A stretch of DNA of 64,000 nt from Streptomyces shenzhenensis (GTDB lineage: Bacteria > Actinomycetota > Actinomycetes > Streptomycetales > Streptomycetaceae). Below are positions 1 through 8,061 of the stretch, in pieces. The translations under genes and the position numbers were made by a program. The stretch covers positions 1-64,000 of the forward strand of contig NZ_PENI01000021.1 of the NCBI RefSeq assembly GCF_003688995.1, written 5' to 3'. Every line of letters begins with the position of its first letter. The stretch's first letter is position 1. The notes beneath the pieces were generated by a model, which had not been told where the DNA came from, did not search any database, and saw nothing but the letters and a program-made list of their open reading frames with translations.

Positions 1-148
1 GCTGTACCGACCGGACACCGACCCGCAGGTCGTGCGCGATGACCACGTTCTCGTCGCCCAGGACGAACCGCTCGGCAGCCTCCATCCTCAACTTCTCACG
101 GAAGGCACGCCACTCGTCGGTCAGCCCGCCCCCTTGCGCATACCTCAT
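1..148 (-). mobile_element. IS630-type transposase, N-terminal part (cut by window edge)
   Basis: The minus strand opens with ATG at 148 and reads without a stop to the window edge (49 codons). The protein begins MRYAQGGGLTDEWRAFREKL and continues into an HTH-like segment ending RVGVRSVQ. In IS630-family transposases of Streptomyces this N-terminal pattern (MRYxQGGGLT, then R.KLR.EAAERF, then a 'LRV..RSVQ' recognition helix) forms the homeodomain-like DNA-binding domain. The catalytic DDE part would lie outside the window, so I cannot tell whether the element is intact. Confidence 0.6.
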
Positions 149-478
149 GCAATCGGCATACCGCAGGGATCACGAACCGTCAGCCCCCACCGACACCACG
201 CTTTGAAGCTCAGTAATGCGACGGGGAGACGGGATCGTCGCAGTGTACGGCTCGATCAACTCCCTCCGCCCCGGCACCAGGAAGTCTCTTCAGCTGGGCC
301 AGCGGTCAGAAACGGCTTCTGTTTGGCCGCCAAATCGTGTATGAAACGCCAAAGACGGTTGCAGTTGGTCACCCTCGATGATGCACAGTGCCCTCAGCTA
401 ATCATGTGGTACTCAAGTCGGGCATCTGAAAACCGTTCAGCATTTCGACGTGCGCACGATCGATAGAGAGGCTTCTCT
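149..478. other. Intergenic stretch between IS630-type end and cholesterol oxidase
   Basis: About 330 bp of lower GC than the surroundings with no convincing gene; an open frame across it has non-actinobacterial codon use. The last bases (gatagagagg, 5-10 nt before the ATG at 479) supply the ribosome binding site of the following gene. I see no clear operator or terminator. Confidence 0.4.
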
Positions 479-2104
479 ATGACGCAGCTGACCCGTCGCC
501 GGCTCCTGGGGCTCGCTGCCCTCCACACAGCAGCCGTCGCCGGACTCACCACTATTACCGCCGCCACGGCTCGGGCAGGTACCGCCGAGCCGACCGCGGC
601 CCGCGAATGGGCCCCCGCCGTAGTGATCGGTTCCGGTTACGGTGCCGCTGTCGCTGCCCTTCGGCTTGGCCAGGCAGGCGTTCGCACTCTGGTGCTGGAA
701 ATGGGACAGCTATGGAAAACTCCAGCTGACGGTGAGTCGACCTTTTGCAGCATGACCGCTCCCGACCACCGCTCCATGTGGTTCCGGAACCGCACCGAGG
801 CGCCATTATCCACCATTCTCTGGCTCGATGTGGTCAACCGGAACATCGAGCCCTACGCCGGTGTGCTGGACCGGGTCACCTTCCCGGGCATGTCGGTGTA
901 TGTGGGGCGGGGTGTGGGGGGCGGCTCCCTGGTCAACGGCGGAATGGCGGTCACCCCGGTCCGCGCGTACTTCGAGGAGGTACTGCCCGGCGTCGACGCC
1001 GACGAGATGTATCGAACCTACTTTCCGCGCGCCACGGACATGCTCGGTGTCAATTCTGTCTCTCAGAACTGGTTCGAACGCAGCGAGTACTACCGCTATG
1101 CCCGCGTCTCCCGCGCCCAGGCCGCCAACGCCGGCCTGAAGACCGCCTTCGTTCCCAACGTGTACGACTTCGACTACATGGCGCGGGAGGAGGCAGGACT
1201 GGTCCCCAAATCCGCCCTCGCAGCCGAAGTGATCTATGGGAACAACCACGGCAAGCGCAGCCTCGATCACAGCTATCTCGCCGCTGCCCTGGGAACGAAC
1301 AACGTCACCATCGAGACGCTCCACCAAGTGAAGAGTGTCCGGCAGGAACCTGACGGCACCTATGTGCTGTCGGTGGCGCAGATCGACACCAGCGGCACGC
1401 TCGTGGCCACACGCGAGATCGGCTGCCGTCACCTGTTTCTGGGGGCAGGCAGTCTGGGCTCCACCGAACTCCTGCTGCGGGCACGGGACACCGGCGCTCT
1501 CCCCGACCTCACGGACACTGTCGGCAAGGGCTGGGGCCCCAACGGCAACATCATGACCGCCCGAGCCAACCACCTGTGGAACCCCACCGGTTTCCAGCAG
1601 TCCGCCATCCCCGCCCTGGCCATCGACGACTGGAGCAACCCGAACCATCCCGTGTTCGCCGAAATCGCTCCCGTACCGGCCGGCATCGAGACCTGGATCA
1701 GCCTCTACCTGGCCATCACCAAGAACCCGGAACGCGGCACCTTCTTCTATGACCGCGCGACCGACGCCATGGGCCTGGACTGGACCCGTGATCAGAACCA
1801 GCCCTCAGTCGCCGCCGCCAAGTCGCTCTTCGACCGAATCAACCAGGTCAACGGCACCGCTTACCGTCACGACCTCTTCACCGACACGCGCGCGTTCGCC
1901 GATGACTTCTGCTATCACCCTCTCGGTGGCTGCGTGCTCGGCAAGGCAACGGACAGCTACGGCAGGGTCCACGGCTACCGCAACCTTTACGTCACCGACG
2001 GCGCACTGATCCCCGGATCAGTCGGCGTCAACCCCTTCGTCACCATCACCGCCCTCGCTGAACGCAACCTCGACCGGATCCTCGCCGAGGACGTCACCTC
2101 CTGA
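479..2104 (+). CDS. choA: Secreted cholesterol oxidase (FAD, GMC type)
   Basis: A 541-residue class I (non-covalent FAD) cholesterol oxidase, oxidising 3-beta-hydroxysterols to 4-en-3-ones with H2O2 release (EC 1.1.3.6). The leader (RRR then a hydrophobic run to about residue 33) looks like a Tat signal. The FAD site is VVIGSGYGAA (about 48-57). Catalytic residues are visible with the family spacing: Glu395 in FAEIAP, His480 in CYHPLGG and Asn518 in GVNPF; the His-Glu and Asn-His gaps match the Streptomyces enzyme of known structure to within one residue. It stands alone. In many Streptomyces a cytochrome P450 (choP) precedes choA, but none is present here; IS630-type sequence lies upstream instead. 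Start ATG follows an AGAGAGG box. Confidence 0.93.
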   Translation: MTQLTRRRLLGLAALHTAAVAGLTTITAATARAGTAEPTAAREWAPAVVIGSGYGAAVAALRLGQAGVRTLVLEMGQLWKTPADGESTFCSMTAPDHRSMWFRNRTEAPLSTILWLDVVNRNIEPYAGVLDRVTFPGMSVYVGRGVGGGSLVNGGMAVTPVRAYFEEVLPGVDADEMYRTYFPRATDMLGVNSVSQNWFERSEYYRYARVSRAQAANAGLKTAFVPNVYDFDYMAREEAGLVPKSALAAEVIYGNNHGKRSLDHSYLAAALGTNNVTIETLHQVKSVRQEPDGTYVLSVAQIDTSGTLVATREIGCRHLFLGAGSLGSTELLLRARDTGALPDLTDTVGKGWGPNGNIMTARANHLWNPTGFQQSAIPALAIDDWSNPNHPVFAEIAPVPAGIETWISLYLAITKNPERGTFFYDRATDAMGLDWTRDQNQPSVAAAKSLFDRINQVNGTAYRHDLFTDTRAFADDFCYHPLGGCVLGKATDSYGRVHGYRNLYVTDGALIPGSVGVNPFVTITALAERNLDRILAEDVTS

Positions 2105-2249
2105 TGACCACAGCGACGGGCCGGGGGTCCGGGCCGACGTAAAGCACCCGCAGCGTCCCCCTGGTCAGCGCCGGAGCGCCAGGCGTTGGTGGGCCATGGC
2201 CGGCGGCTTCGTCATGGCCCACCTCGGCGAGTTCAGCCGCTGGGGTGAT

Positions 2250-3362
2250 TCAGCGTGGGGCGACGGCGTACCGCGGCTTGGGGCCGGGCGGCTGCGTCAG
2301 CAGGGCCACGATGTCATCGAGTGGCGCTGGGTCGGCGACGAGGTCTTCCCAGGGGAACCGCCCTCGCGTCTCCTGCAAGAAGTCCAGGGCTGCGGTCAGG
2401 TGCCTGGGCTCGTAGTTGTGCACACCGGTGATGGAAATGTGCCGACGCACCACCGACTCGGGATCGAATGTGACGTCAGCGTCCGGGGCGACAGCGCCCG
2501 CCAGGACCGCAACGCCCCGGACGTCCAGTGCTCGCAACCCCTCCTGGAGTGCCGTGGAAGAGCCGGAGAATTCCAGGAGTGTGTCGCAGTCCTTGAGACC
2601 GGCAGTGGAGGACCGCACTTCGGACGCGCCGAAACGCTCGGCCATCTCGCGCCTGGCACGGTTGGGGTCGACCGCGACAACGGAGGCGGCCCCCGCTGAG
2701 GAAGCTGCCGCGACCGCGGTGAGCCCGAGCATCCCGGCGCCGATGACCACCACGCGTCGACCCACCAGCATGCCTGCCCGCTCGATGACCGCCATCACGG
2801 TGGCGGTGGCGCAGGCGGCGGGCGCGGCAAGTGTGTCGGCGATCTCGTCGTCGACGACAGCGATGGGCATCCCCGCGGGGAGGACGGCGTGTTGGGCATA
2901 CCCGCCCGACAGGCTCCAGTCGGATTCGAACGACTCGTGGCCGGACTTGCGCAGCGTGCGGCACTTGGCTGTGACGCCGGCGAGACAGCGGTCGCAGGTC
3001 CCGCAGCGAAGGGTCACCGACCAGATGACCCGTTGTCCACGTTTCAGCGGTCGCCCGTCCACGGCATGTACCGCCTCTTGCGCGTCCGCGTTGTCCGGCC
3101 CGAGGGCGACGACCTCCGCCACGGTCTCGTGTCCGAGGATGGACGGGCACGGTTGCTGACGGCGTCCGCTCACCGTGTGGCGGTCGCTTCCGCACACTGT
3201 GGCGAGTCGCACGCGGACGAGAACCTCTCCCGGGCCCAGCGGCGGCAGTGCGACGGATTCGAGGTTGATCTCGTCGCCTCCGCGCCAGACGGCGGCGAGT
3301 GTGTGGTCGGAGCTGTCGGCGGTGCCCAGGGCCCGCGTGGATGGCGTGATCTGCGCGGTCAT
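2250..3362 (-). CDS. Zinc-dependent dehydrogenase of a phosphonate-type operon
   Basis: A 370-residue medium-chain (MDR) alcohol dehydrogenase. The GroES-like N-terminal half has the catalytic-zinc residues in TVCGSDRHT and GHE, and a structural-zinc loop CGTCDRC...C around residues 122-135. The Rossmann half carries VVVIGAGMLGL (about 205). The closest family I recognise is the group proposed to act in phosphonate breakdown (TIGR03366-like). Its start overlaps the stop of the HAD hydrolase upstream by 4 bp (3359-3362), so the two are translationally coupled. Inference: it handles an alcohol or aldehyde linked to the neighbouring phosphonatase-like step. The substrate is unknown. Confidence 0.8.
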   Translation of the reverse strand: MTAQITPSTRALGTADSSDHTLAAVWRGGDEINLESVALPPLGPGEVLVRVRLATVCGSDRHTVSGRRQQPCPSILGHETVAEVVALGPDNADAQEAVHAVDGRPLKRGQRVIWSVTLRCGTCDRCLAGVTAKCRTLRKSGHESFESDWSLSGGYAQHAVLPAGMPIAVVDDEIADTLAAPAACATATVMAVIERAGMLVGRRVVVIGAGMLGLTAVAAASSAGAASVVAVDPNRARREMAERFGASEVRSSTAGLKDCDTLLEFSGSSTALQEGLRALDVRGVAVLAGAVAPDADVTFDPESVVRRHISITGVHNYEPRHLTAALDFLQETRGRFPWEDLVADPAPLDDIVALLTQPPGPKPRYAVAPR

Positions 3363-4087
3363 GCGCTGACCGCCTTGCTCACAGCGTTGCCGCGCAGGCC
3401 GAGCAGAGCGGGCAATTCGGCGACAGACCTCAGCAGGTGCGTGTGGGGGTGTGTGCCGAGTTCAGCAACATCGCCGGCCCCGGAGAGAACCCCTACGACG
3501 TAGCCGGCACCCGAGTTGGTTCCGGCTTCAAGGTCGCGCGGGGTGTCACCGGCGACCAGGACCCGTGCCACCTCGGTGACACCGGTCTGCTCCATGGCGT
3601 GGAAGATCATGAAGGGTGCCGGACGCCCGGTTGTGACGTCGCTCCCGCACACCACGGCATCGACCACCGCATCGCCTTCCCAACCGAGGGCCGCGAGCAG
3701 CGAGTTGACGATGTCACGGTCGAAGCCCGTGTTCAGCGCGATGCGGACGCCGGCGGCCCGCAACTCCGCCAGGGCCTCGCCGGCCCCGGCAAGCGCCCGA
3801 GGCGGACGCTCCGCATATGCCGCGGTGAGCCGAGCCCGGAAGTCGGCGACAACTGCCTCGAGAACGTCGTCGCTGGGAGGTGTGCCGCCGTCGGGGGTGA
3901 GGAGGGCGCGCAGCGCCTCGTGCTTGGCCGACCCGTGCCACCGGGCGATGTCGGCCTCCGAGGGTGACCCGCCATGAGCTGCCGCGGTCTCGGACAGGAC
4001 GCGGTAGACCTGTAGGCCTTCGTCGATCGTGGTGCCGGCCATGTCGAGGACGACGAGCTCGGGCAGTGGTGCGGTCATGGAGGTCAT
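3359..4087 (-). CDS. Phosphonatase-like HAD hydrolase
   Basis: HAD-superfamily hydrolase of about 242 residues. Motif I is LDMAGTTIDEG (nucleophile Asp15), the form used by phosphonoacetaldehyde hydrolase (PhnX) and PhnX-like proteins. The cap segment WHGSAKHEALRALL keeps a lysine (Lys55) where PhnX has its Schiff-base lysine. Motif III/IV are GRPAPFMIFHAME and VAGDTPRDLEAG. It lies between the GntR regulator (34 bp upstream) and the dehydrogenase (4-bp overlap). I chose ATG 4087; an in-frame ATG at 4114 lacks a ribosome site, and 4078 is also possible. The likely role is C-P bond hydrolysis of a phosphono-aldehyde or related substrate; this is inferred from motifs and context. Confidence 0.8.
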   Translation of the reverse strand: MTSMTAPLPELVVLDMAGTTIDEGLQVYRVLSETAAAHGGSPSEADIARWHGSAKHEALRALLTPDGGTPPSDDVLEAVVADFRARLTAAYAERPPRALAGAGEALAELRAAGVRIALNTGFDRDIVNSLLAALGWEGDAVVDAVVCGSDVTTGRPAPFMIFHAMEQTGVTEVARVLVAGDTPRDLEAGTNSGAGYVVGVLSGAGDVAELGTHPHTHLLRSVAELPALLGLRGNAVSKAVSA

Positions 4088-4120
4088 TCGCAGGAGTGCC
4101 TTCCAGTCGTGCATGTCGAA

Positions 4121-4873
4121 TCAGAGATCGAGGGCAGAGCCAGGCGTCGCGCGCGCCAGAGCACTGCGCGAGTCGATGGTGTTGTTGAGGGTGAAGCTGA
4201 CGGCCCTGGGCAGGTAACGGTCGTCGTGGAACTCAAGGACATCGCCGTCGGGGTCACGGGTTGTCCGACGCTGCCGCAGGAGCGGGGCCCCCTCGGGAAC
4301 CCCGAGGTTCCGTGCGTCGACGGGATCGGCGGCCACGGCGTCGATGACATGTGAAGCGGTCGCGAACCTGACACCGCGCGACTGCAGGTAGGTCCACTGG
4401 GATCCCGAGTCGCAGTCGAAGTCGAAGAGCAACCTGCCGACCCGCTCGACATACATGGAACGCTCGAGCATCGCGGGTTCGCCGTCCAGATAGCGGAGCC
4501 GGAGAACGTGCACCACCGGCGCCCCCGCATCGACGTGCAGGTTGGCCGAGGCGACCTCGTCGGCAGGCCGCAACGCAAGCTCAAGCGTGCGCTGTCCCGG
4601 CGTACGACCGATCGAATGCACCCATGCCGAGTAGGACAGGAGGGTGTCGAACGGCTGCCCCAAGGACGAGGCGCACACCACCGGCGGTTTCCCTCGGCCA
4701 CCGGTGATCACGCCTTCGGAACGCAGCGTGGCGAGGGCCTGCCGCACCGGTGCGCGTGATGCCTTCCAGCGGTCGCAGAACTCCGCCTCGGACGGCAGTG
4801 CGTCCCCGACGGAAAGCTCGCCTCGTCGGATCTGCTCGCGGACACTCTCCGCGATCGCTTCATGCAAGGTCAT
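4121..4873 (-). CDS. GntR/UTRA-family repressor
   Basis: A 250-residue GntR regulator. The N-terminal winged helix runs from about residue 5 to 70 (QIRRGELSVGDALPSEAEF, then the recognition segment RAPVRQALATLRSEGV). A UTRA effector domain follows and ends with DRYLPRAVSF. The frame is open upstream to 5107, but the family always begins a few residues before the HTH, so ATG 4873 (MTLHEAI) is the credible start. It is first in the operon with the phosphonatase-like hydrolase and the dehydrogenase and is divergent from the alpha/beta hydrolase at 5128. This is the usual arrangement for an autoregulated PhnF-like regulator. Confidence 0.85.
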   Translation of the reverse strand: MTLHEAIAESVREQIRRGELSVGDALPSEAEFCDRWKASRAPVRQALATLRSEGVITGGRGKPPVVCASSLGQPFDTLLSYSAWVHSIGRTPGQRTLELALRPADEVASANLHVDAGAPVVHVLRLRYLDGEPAMLERSMYVERVGRLLFDFDCDSGSQWTYLQSRGVRFATASHVIDAVAADPVDARNLGVPEGAPLLRQRRTTRDPDGDVLEFHDDRYLPRAVSFTLNNTIDSRSALARATPGSALDL

Positions 4874-4911
4874 GGACACCCGGGCACTCTTACATGTCCT
4901 AACAAGTGTCC
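4874..4911. promoter_or_regulatory. Candidate GntR operator
   Basis: GGACAC (4874-4879) and its reverse complement GTGTCC (4906-4911) flank a related half-site ATGTCC (4894-4899) directly upstream of the GntR start. Position fits autoregulation; the repeat is short and the spacing is long, so this is tentative. Confidence 0.3.
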
Positions 4912-5127
4912 GCAAGCCCCCTTGAGCGCCCAGTCCGCCAATGGGCCTGGAAGTTGAACGGGCGGAGAACAATGGCAGCTCACGCACCCTATGCCATTGA
5001 CTCGCGATCGACCGACCGAGAACCTCGTTGGCATGACAAGTTGCTCTGCGGCAGTCGCGCAGGTGCCCTGGTGCCCGAACGCATGCCGGCACGCCGGCTT
5101 GTGACACGACACCCGAAGGATCCCCTC

Positions 5128-6036
5128 ATGAGCAGGCATCCGTTGCAGTACGTCCGTGCCGGAGTCCTCGACATCGCCTTCGAACGCCACGGAACCCCGG
5201 GCGCGCCACCGGTGGTGCTGCTGCACGGCTTCCCCTATGACGTGCGCAGCTACGACGTTGTCGCGACGCGTCTGGCCGACCAAGGAGCCGACGTCGTCGT
5301 CCCCTATCTGCGCGGGTTCGGGCCCACACGGTTCGCCAACACCACCACGATGCGCTCCGGGCAGCAGGCGGCACTCGCCGCGGACCTGCTCGCGCTGCTC
5401 GGCGCGCTACGTCTGGCCCCTGCCGTCGTCGCGGGCTACGACTGGGGCGGTCGCGCTGCGACGCTCACCGCGATGCTGCACCCCGACCGGGTCGCCGGAC
5501 TCGTCAGCGTCGATGGCTACAACGTCCAGGACATCGCCGAGGGAGCCACGCCGATCGCGCCTGAAGGCGAGCGACGCCTTTGGTACCAGTACTACCTCCA
5601 CGGCGAACGCGGACGCGAAGGACTTGCGAGGAATCGCGCAGCCCTCGCCCGGCTGCTGTGGTCGGAATGGTCACCCGGCTGGGCATTCACGGACGCCGAC
5701 TTCGCCGCGACCGCCCCTTCCTTCGACAACCCCGACTTCGTCGCTGTCGTCGTCCATTCCTACCGGCATCGCTTCGGGCTCGTGCCTGGTGACCCGCTGT
5801 ACCAGGCGGATGAGGACCGCATCGCGGCACGCCCCCGCGTCGAGGTCCCGACGATCACGATCAGCCCCCTCCGTGACGGGCTCAGAGATCCCAAGACCCC
5901 GGAAACACATGCCGAACGATTCCCTCGCCTGGTCGACGACCTTCGGCTTCCCGTCGGCCACAATCCGCCCCAGGAAGCACCCGAGGAGTTCGCCGCCGCC
6001 GTGGCCCGACTGAGGTGGACAGTGCGGCGGCGGTAG
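5128..6036 (+). CDS. Alpha/beta hydrolase, epoxide-hydrolase-like
   Basis: A 302-residue alpha/beta-fold hydrolase. The oxyanion motif is LLHGFP (about 31-36) and the nucleophile elbow is VAGYDWGGR with Asp105. An Asp rather than Ser at the elbow is typical of epoxide hydrolases and haloalkane dehalogenases. A candidate catalytic His sits in PVGHNPPQE near residue 284. ATG 5128 is preceded by GAAGGA at a good distance; earlier in-frame starts are unlikely because the fold begins here. It is divergent from the GntR operon and ends about 60 bp from a convergent gene. The substrate cannot be read from sequence. Confidence 0.8.
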   Translation: MSRHPLQYVRAGVLDIAFERHGTPGAPPVVLLHGFPYDVRSYDVVATRLADQGADVVVPYLRGFGPTRFANTTTMRSGQQAALAADLLALLGALRLAPAVVAGYDWGGRAATLTAMLHPDRVAGLVSVDGYNVQDIAEGATPIAPEGERRLWYQYYLHGERGREGLARNRAALARLLWSEWSPGWAFTDADFAATAPSFDNPDFVAVVVHSYRHRFGLVPGDPLYQADEDRIAARPRVEVPTITISPLRDGLRDPKTPETHAERFPRLVDDLRLPVGHNPPQEAPEEFAAAVARLRWTVRRR

Positions 6037-6094
6037 CCCGGCCCACCCCACGCACCTCACCAGCGACTCCCGCCACCTGGACACCACGGCTGGC

Positions 6095-6772
6095 TCAGCT
6101 GGGCGGGTGCGGCTTCACCAGGCCGCTCTGATAGGCGATGACGACGAGTTGGGCGCGGTCGCGGGCGTTCAGCTTGGTCATGGCTCGCTGGATGTGGCTG
6201 CGTACGGTCAGCGGGCTCACCACCAGCTTGGTGGCGATCTCGTCGTTCGACCTGCCGTGCGCTGCCAGGACCGTGACTTCGCGTTCGCGGTCGGTCAGGA
6301 CCTTGATGGTGTCGGGGAGGGGTCGGAAATCGTCCGTGTCCGGGGTGGTGAGAAAGCGGGTGATGAGGGTCCGGGTGGCAGCCGGGGAAAGGAGGGCTTC
6401 GCCGGCCGCGACAGTACGGATGCCGGACAAAAGGATGTCAGGGCTGACGCCTTTGCCGAGGAAGCCGCTCGCTCCGGCGCGCAGGGCCTTGGCGACGTTC
6501 TCGTCGTCCTCGAATGTGGTGAGGATGAGGACGTGGGTCTGCGTGAGTTCCGGTCGGGCACAGATCTCGGCGGTGGCGGCCACACCATCGACATTGGGCA
6601 TGCGGATGTCCATGATGACCACGTCCGGCCGGTGGGCCAGGGCGAGGTCGACGGCCTCCCGGCCGTCGGCCGCCTCGGCGATCACCGTCATGTCCTCGAC
6701 CGTGTCGATGAGAATGCGGAAGGTGGCACGGAGCAGGGCCTGGTCGTCGGCGAGCAGGACGCGGATGGTCAT
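6095..6772 (-). CDS. NarL/LuxR-type response regulator
   Basis: A 225-residue response regulator. The receiver domain has acidic pocket ADDQ (9-10) and phosphoacceptor Asp55 in VVIMDIRMPN. The C-terminal LuxR HTH runs from LTDREREVTVLAAHG to MTKLNARDRAQLV. Its ATG overlaps the kinase stop (ATGA, 6769-6772), so the pair is coupled. It is the last gene of a minus-strand unit MMPL transporter - kinase - regulator, so the exporter may be its target. Confidence 0.92.
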   Translation of the reverse strand: MTIRVLLADDQALLRATFRILIDTVEDMTVIAEAADGREAVDLALAHRPDVVIMDIRMPNVDGVAATAEICARPELTQTHVLILTTFEDDENVAKALRAGASGFLGKGVSPDILLSGIRTVAAGEALLSPAATRTLITRFLTTPDTDDFRPLPDTIKVLTDREREVTVLAAHGRSNDEIATKLVVSPLTVRSHIQRAMTKLNARDRAQLVVIAYQSGLVKPHPPS

Positions 6773-7998
6773 GTGACGGGGCTTTCGTCGAAGCTGTCTT
6801 CGCGGCTGTCGAGTGGCAGAGTGCAGCTGACCTCGAAGCCGCCCTGGGCGAGTTCGCCGGCGTAGCAGGTGCCACCGACGGCTGCGGCGCGCTCGCGCAT
6901 GCTGATGAGCCCGAAGCCTCCCTTGGGGCCGGCTGTAGCGACGGCGCGGCCAGGGCTCATGTCGTTCGTCACGGTCAGGGTCAGGTGGTGGAGGGTGTAG
7001 CCGAGACGGACTCGTGCGGTGCGGGTGGCGGCGTGCTTGCCGACATTGGTCAAGGCCTCCTGGATGATCCTGTACGCCGTCAGGTCGAGGATCGGAGTGA
7101 GCCGGCGGGACTCCCCGCCGGTGGTGACGGTGACTGTCAGCCCGGCCGCCCGGCAGGCGTCGACCAGGGCGGGCAGTTGCCCCAGGCCCGGTGCCGGGGT
7201 CAGTCCGTCGTCCGGGTCGGTGTCCTGGCGCAGGAGCCCGACGGTCGCTTTGAGTTCACGCAGAGCGGCGGAGGTGGTCTGGGGCAGCCTGCCGATGATG
7301 CCGAGTGCCTGGTCCGGGTGGGTCGTCGCAAGGTGGGCGGCAGTGCTGGCCTGGACGTCGGCGAGGGTCAGGTGGTGGGCGACCACGTCGTGCAACTCCC
7401 GCGCGATGCGCATGCGTTCCTGGATCACCCGGTGCCGTGCTTCCTCCTCGCGCTCCCGGGCTGCGTGCTCGGCGCGCGCGGCCGCGTACTCGCGCCGCAC
7501 CCGGACATAGCTCCCGACGGCCGCGGAAAGCAGCACCCACGACGTGGGATTGACGACGGCGAGGACCGGAGAGTCGTGGAGCCGGGTAAAGAGAAAGCCG
7601 GTCGCTGCCGTGGCGACGGCGGCGATCACCACGCTGTACCAGGTGGCACGGCGGCGGCTGTACACGCTCAGCGTGTACTGCGCGGCCAGCAGCGGTCCCA
7701 TCAGCAGGGGTGTCAGGAGGTAGCCGAGCGCCCCTTGGCAGATGGTGCACAGCAATGTGGCGGCCAGCACCGCGAAGGGGCGAGTGCGTCGCCAGTGGAG
7801 CGTGCCACAGGCGAGGAGGGCCAGGGCAAGGGCCGGCCACAGAGGTGGCTCGGATATCACGGCCCAGCTGATCAGGACACCGGTGACCGTGAGCGCGGCC
7901 AGCAGCGCCGGCGTCAGAGCCTCGGCGGTTCGGCGATGGGCCGCCGCCCGGCGCTGCCATCTCGTGTTCATCGCGCTCCGGGAGAAATCCAAGGACAT
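6769..7998 (-). CDS. Sensor histidine kinase (HisKA_3)
   Basis: A membrane sensor kinase of 409 residues. About five hydrophobic segments lie in residues 30-165. They are followed by a charged coiled stretch (RVRREYAAARAEHAAREREE) and the dimerisation/phosphoacceptor motif RIARELHDVVAHHL with His203. The HATPase domain has an N-box (IIQEALTNVGKHA) and a G-box (GGFGLISMRERA). This is the NarX/DesK-type kinase common in actinobacteria. ATG 7971 (MNTRW) is an alternative start. It sits 63 bp downstream of the MMPL gene and overlaps the response regulator by 4 bp. No extracytoplasmic domain is large enough to suggest a ligand. Confidence 0.92.
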   Translation of the reverse strand: MSLDFSRSAMNTRWQRRAAAHRRTAEALTPALLAALTVTGVLISWAVISEPPLWPALALALLACGTLHWRRTRPFAVLAATLLCTICQGALGYLLTPLLMGPLLAAQYTLSVYSRRRATWYSVVIAAVATAATGFLFTRLHDSPVLAVVNPTSWVLLSAAVGSYVRVRREYAAARAEHAAREREEEARHRVIQERMRIARELHDVVAHHLTLADVQASTAAHLATTHPDQALGIIGRLPQTTSAALRELKATVGLLRQDTDPDDGLTPAPGLGQLPALVDACRAAGLTVTVTTGGESRRLTPILDLTAYRIIQEALTNVGKHAATRTARVRLGYTLHHLTLTVTNDMSPGRAVATAGPKGGFGLISMRERAAAVGGTCYAGELAQGGFEVSCTLPLDSREDSFDESPVT

Positions 7999-8061
7999 TC
8001 ATGCTCACACACCGTAGGTCGCGGTGCTTCGGCAGGAGGCGCCGCGGCCTACGGCGGGGGC

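Noticed and set aside
32..466. 144-codon plus-strand open frame at the window start
   Set aside because: Codon use is not actinobacterial and the minus strand encodes an IS630-type N-terminus in the same place.
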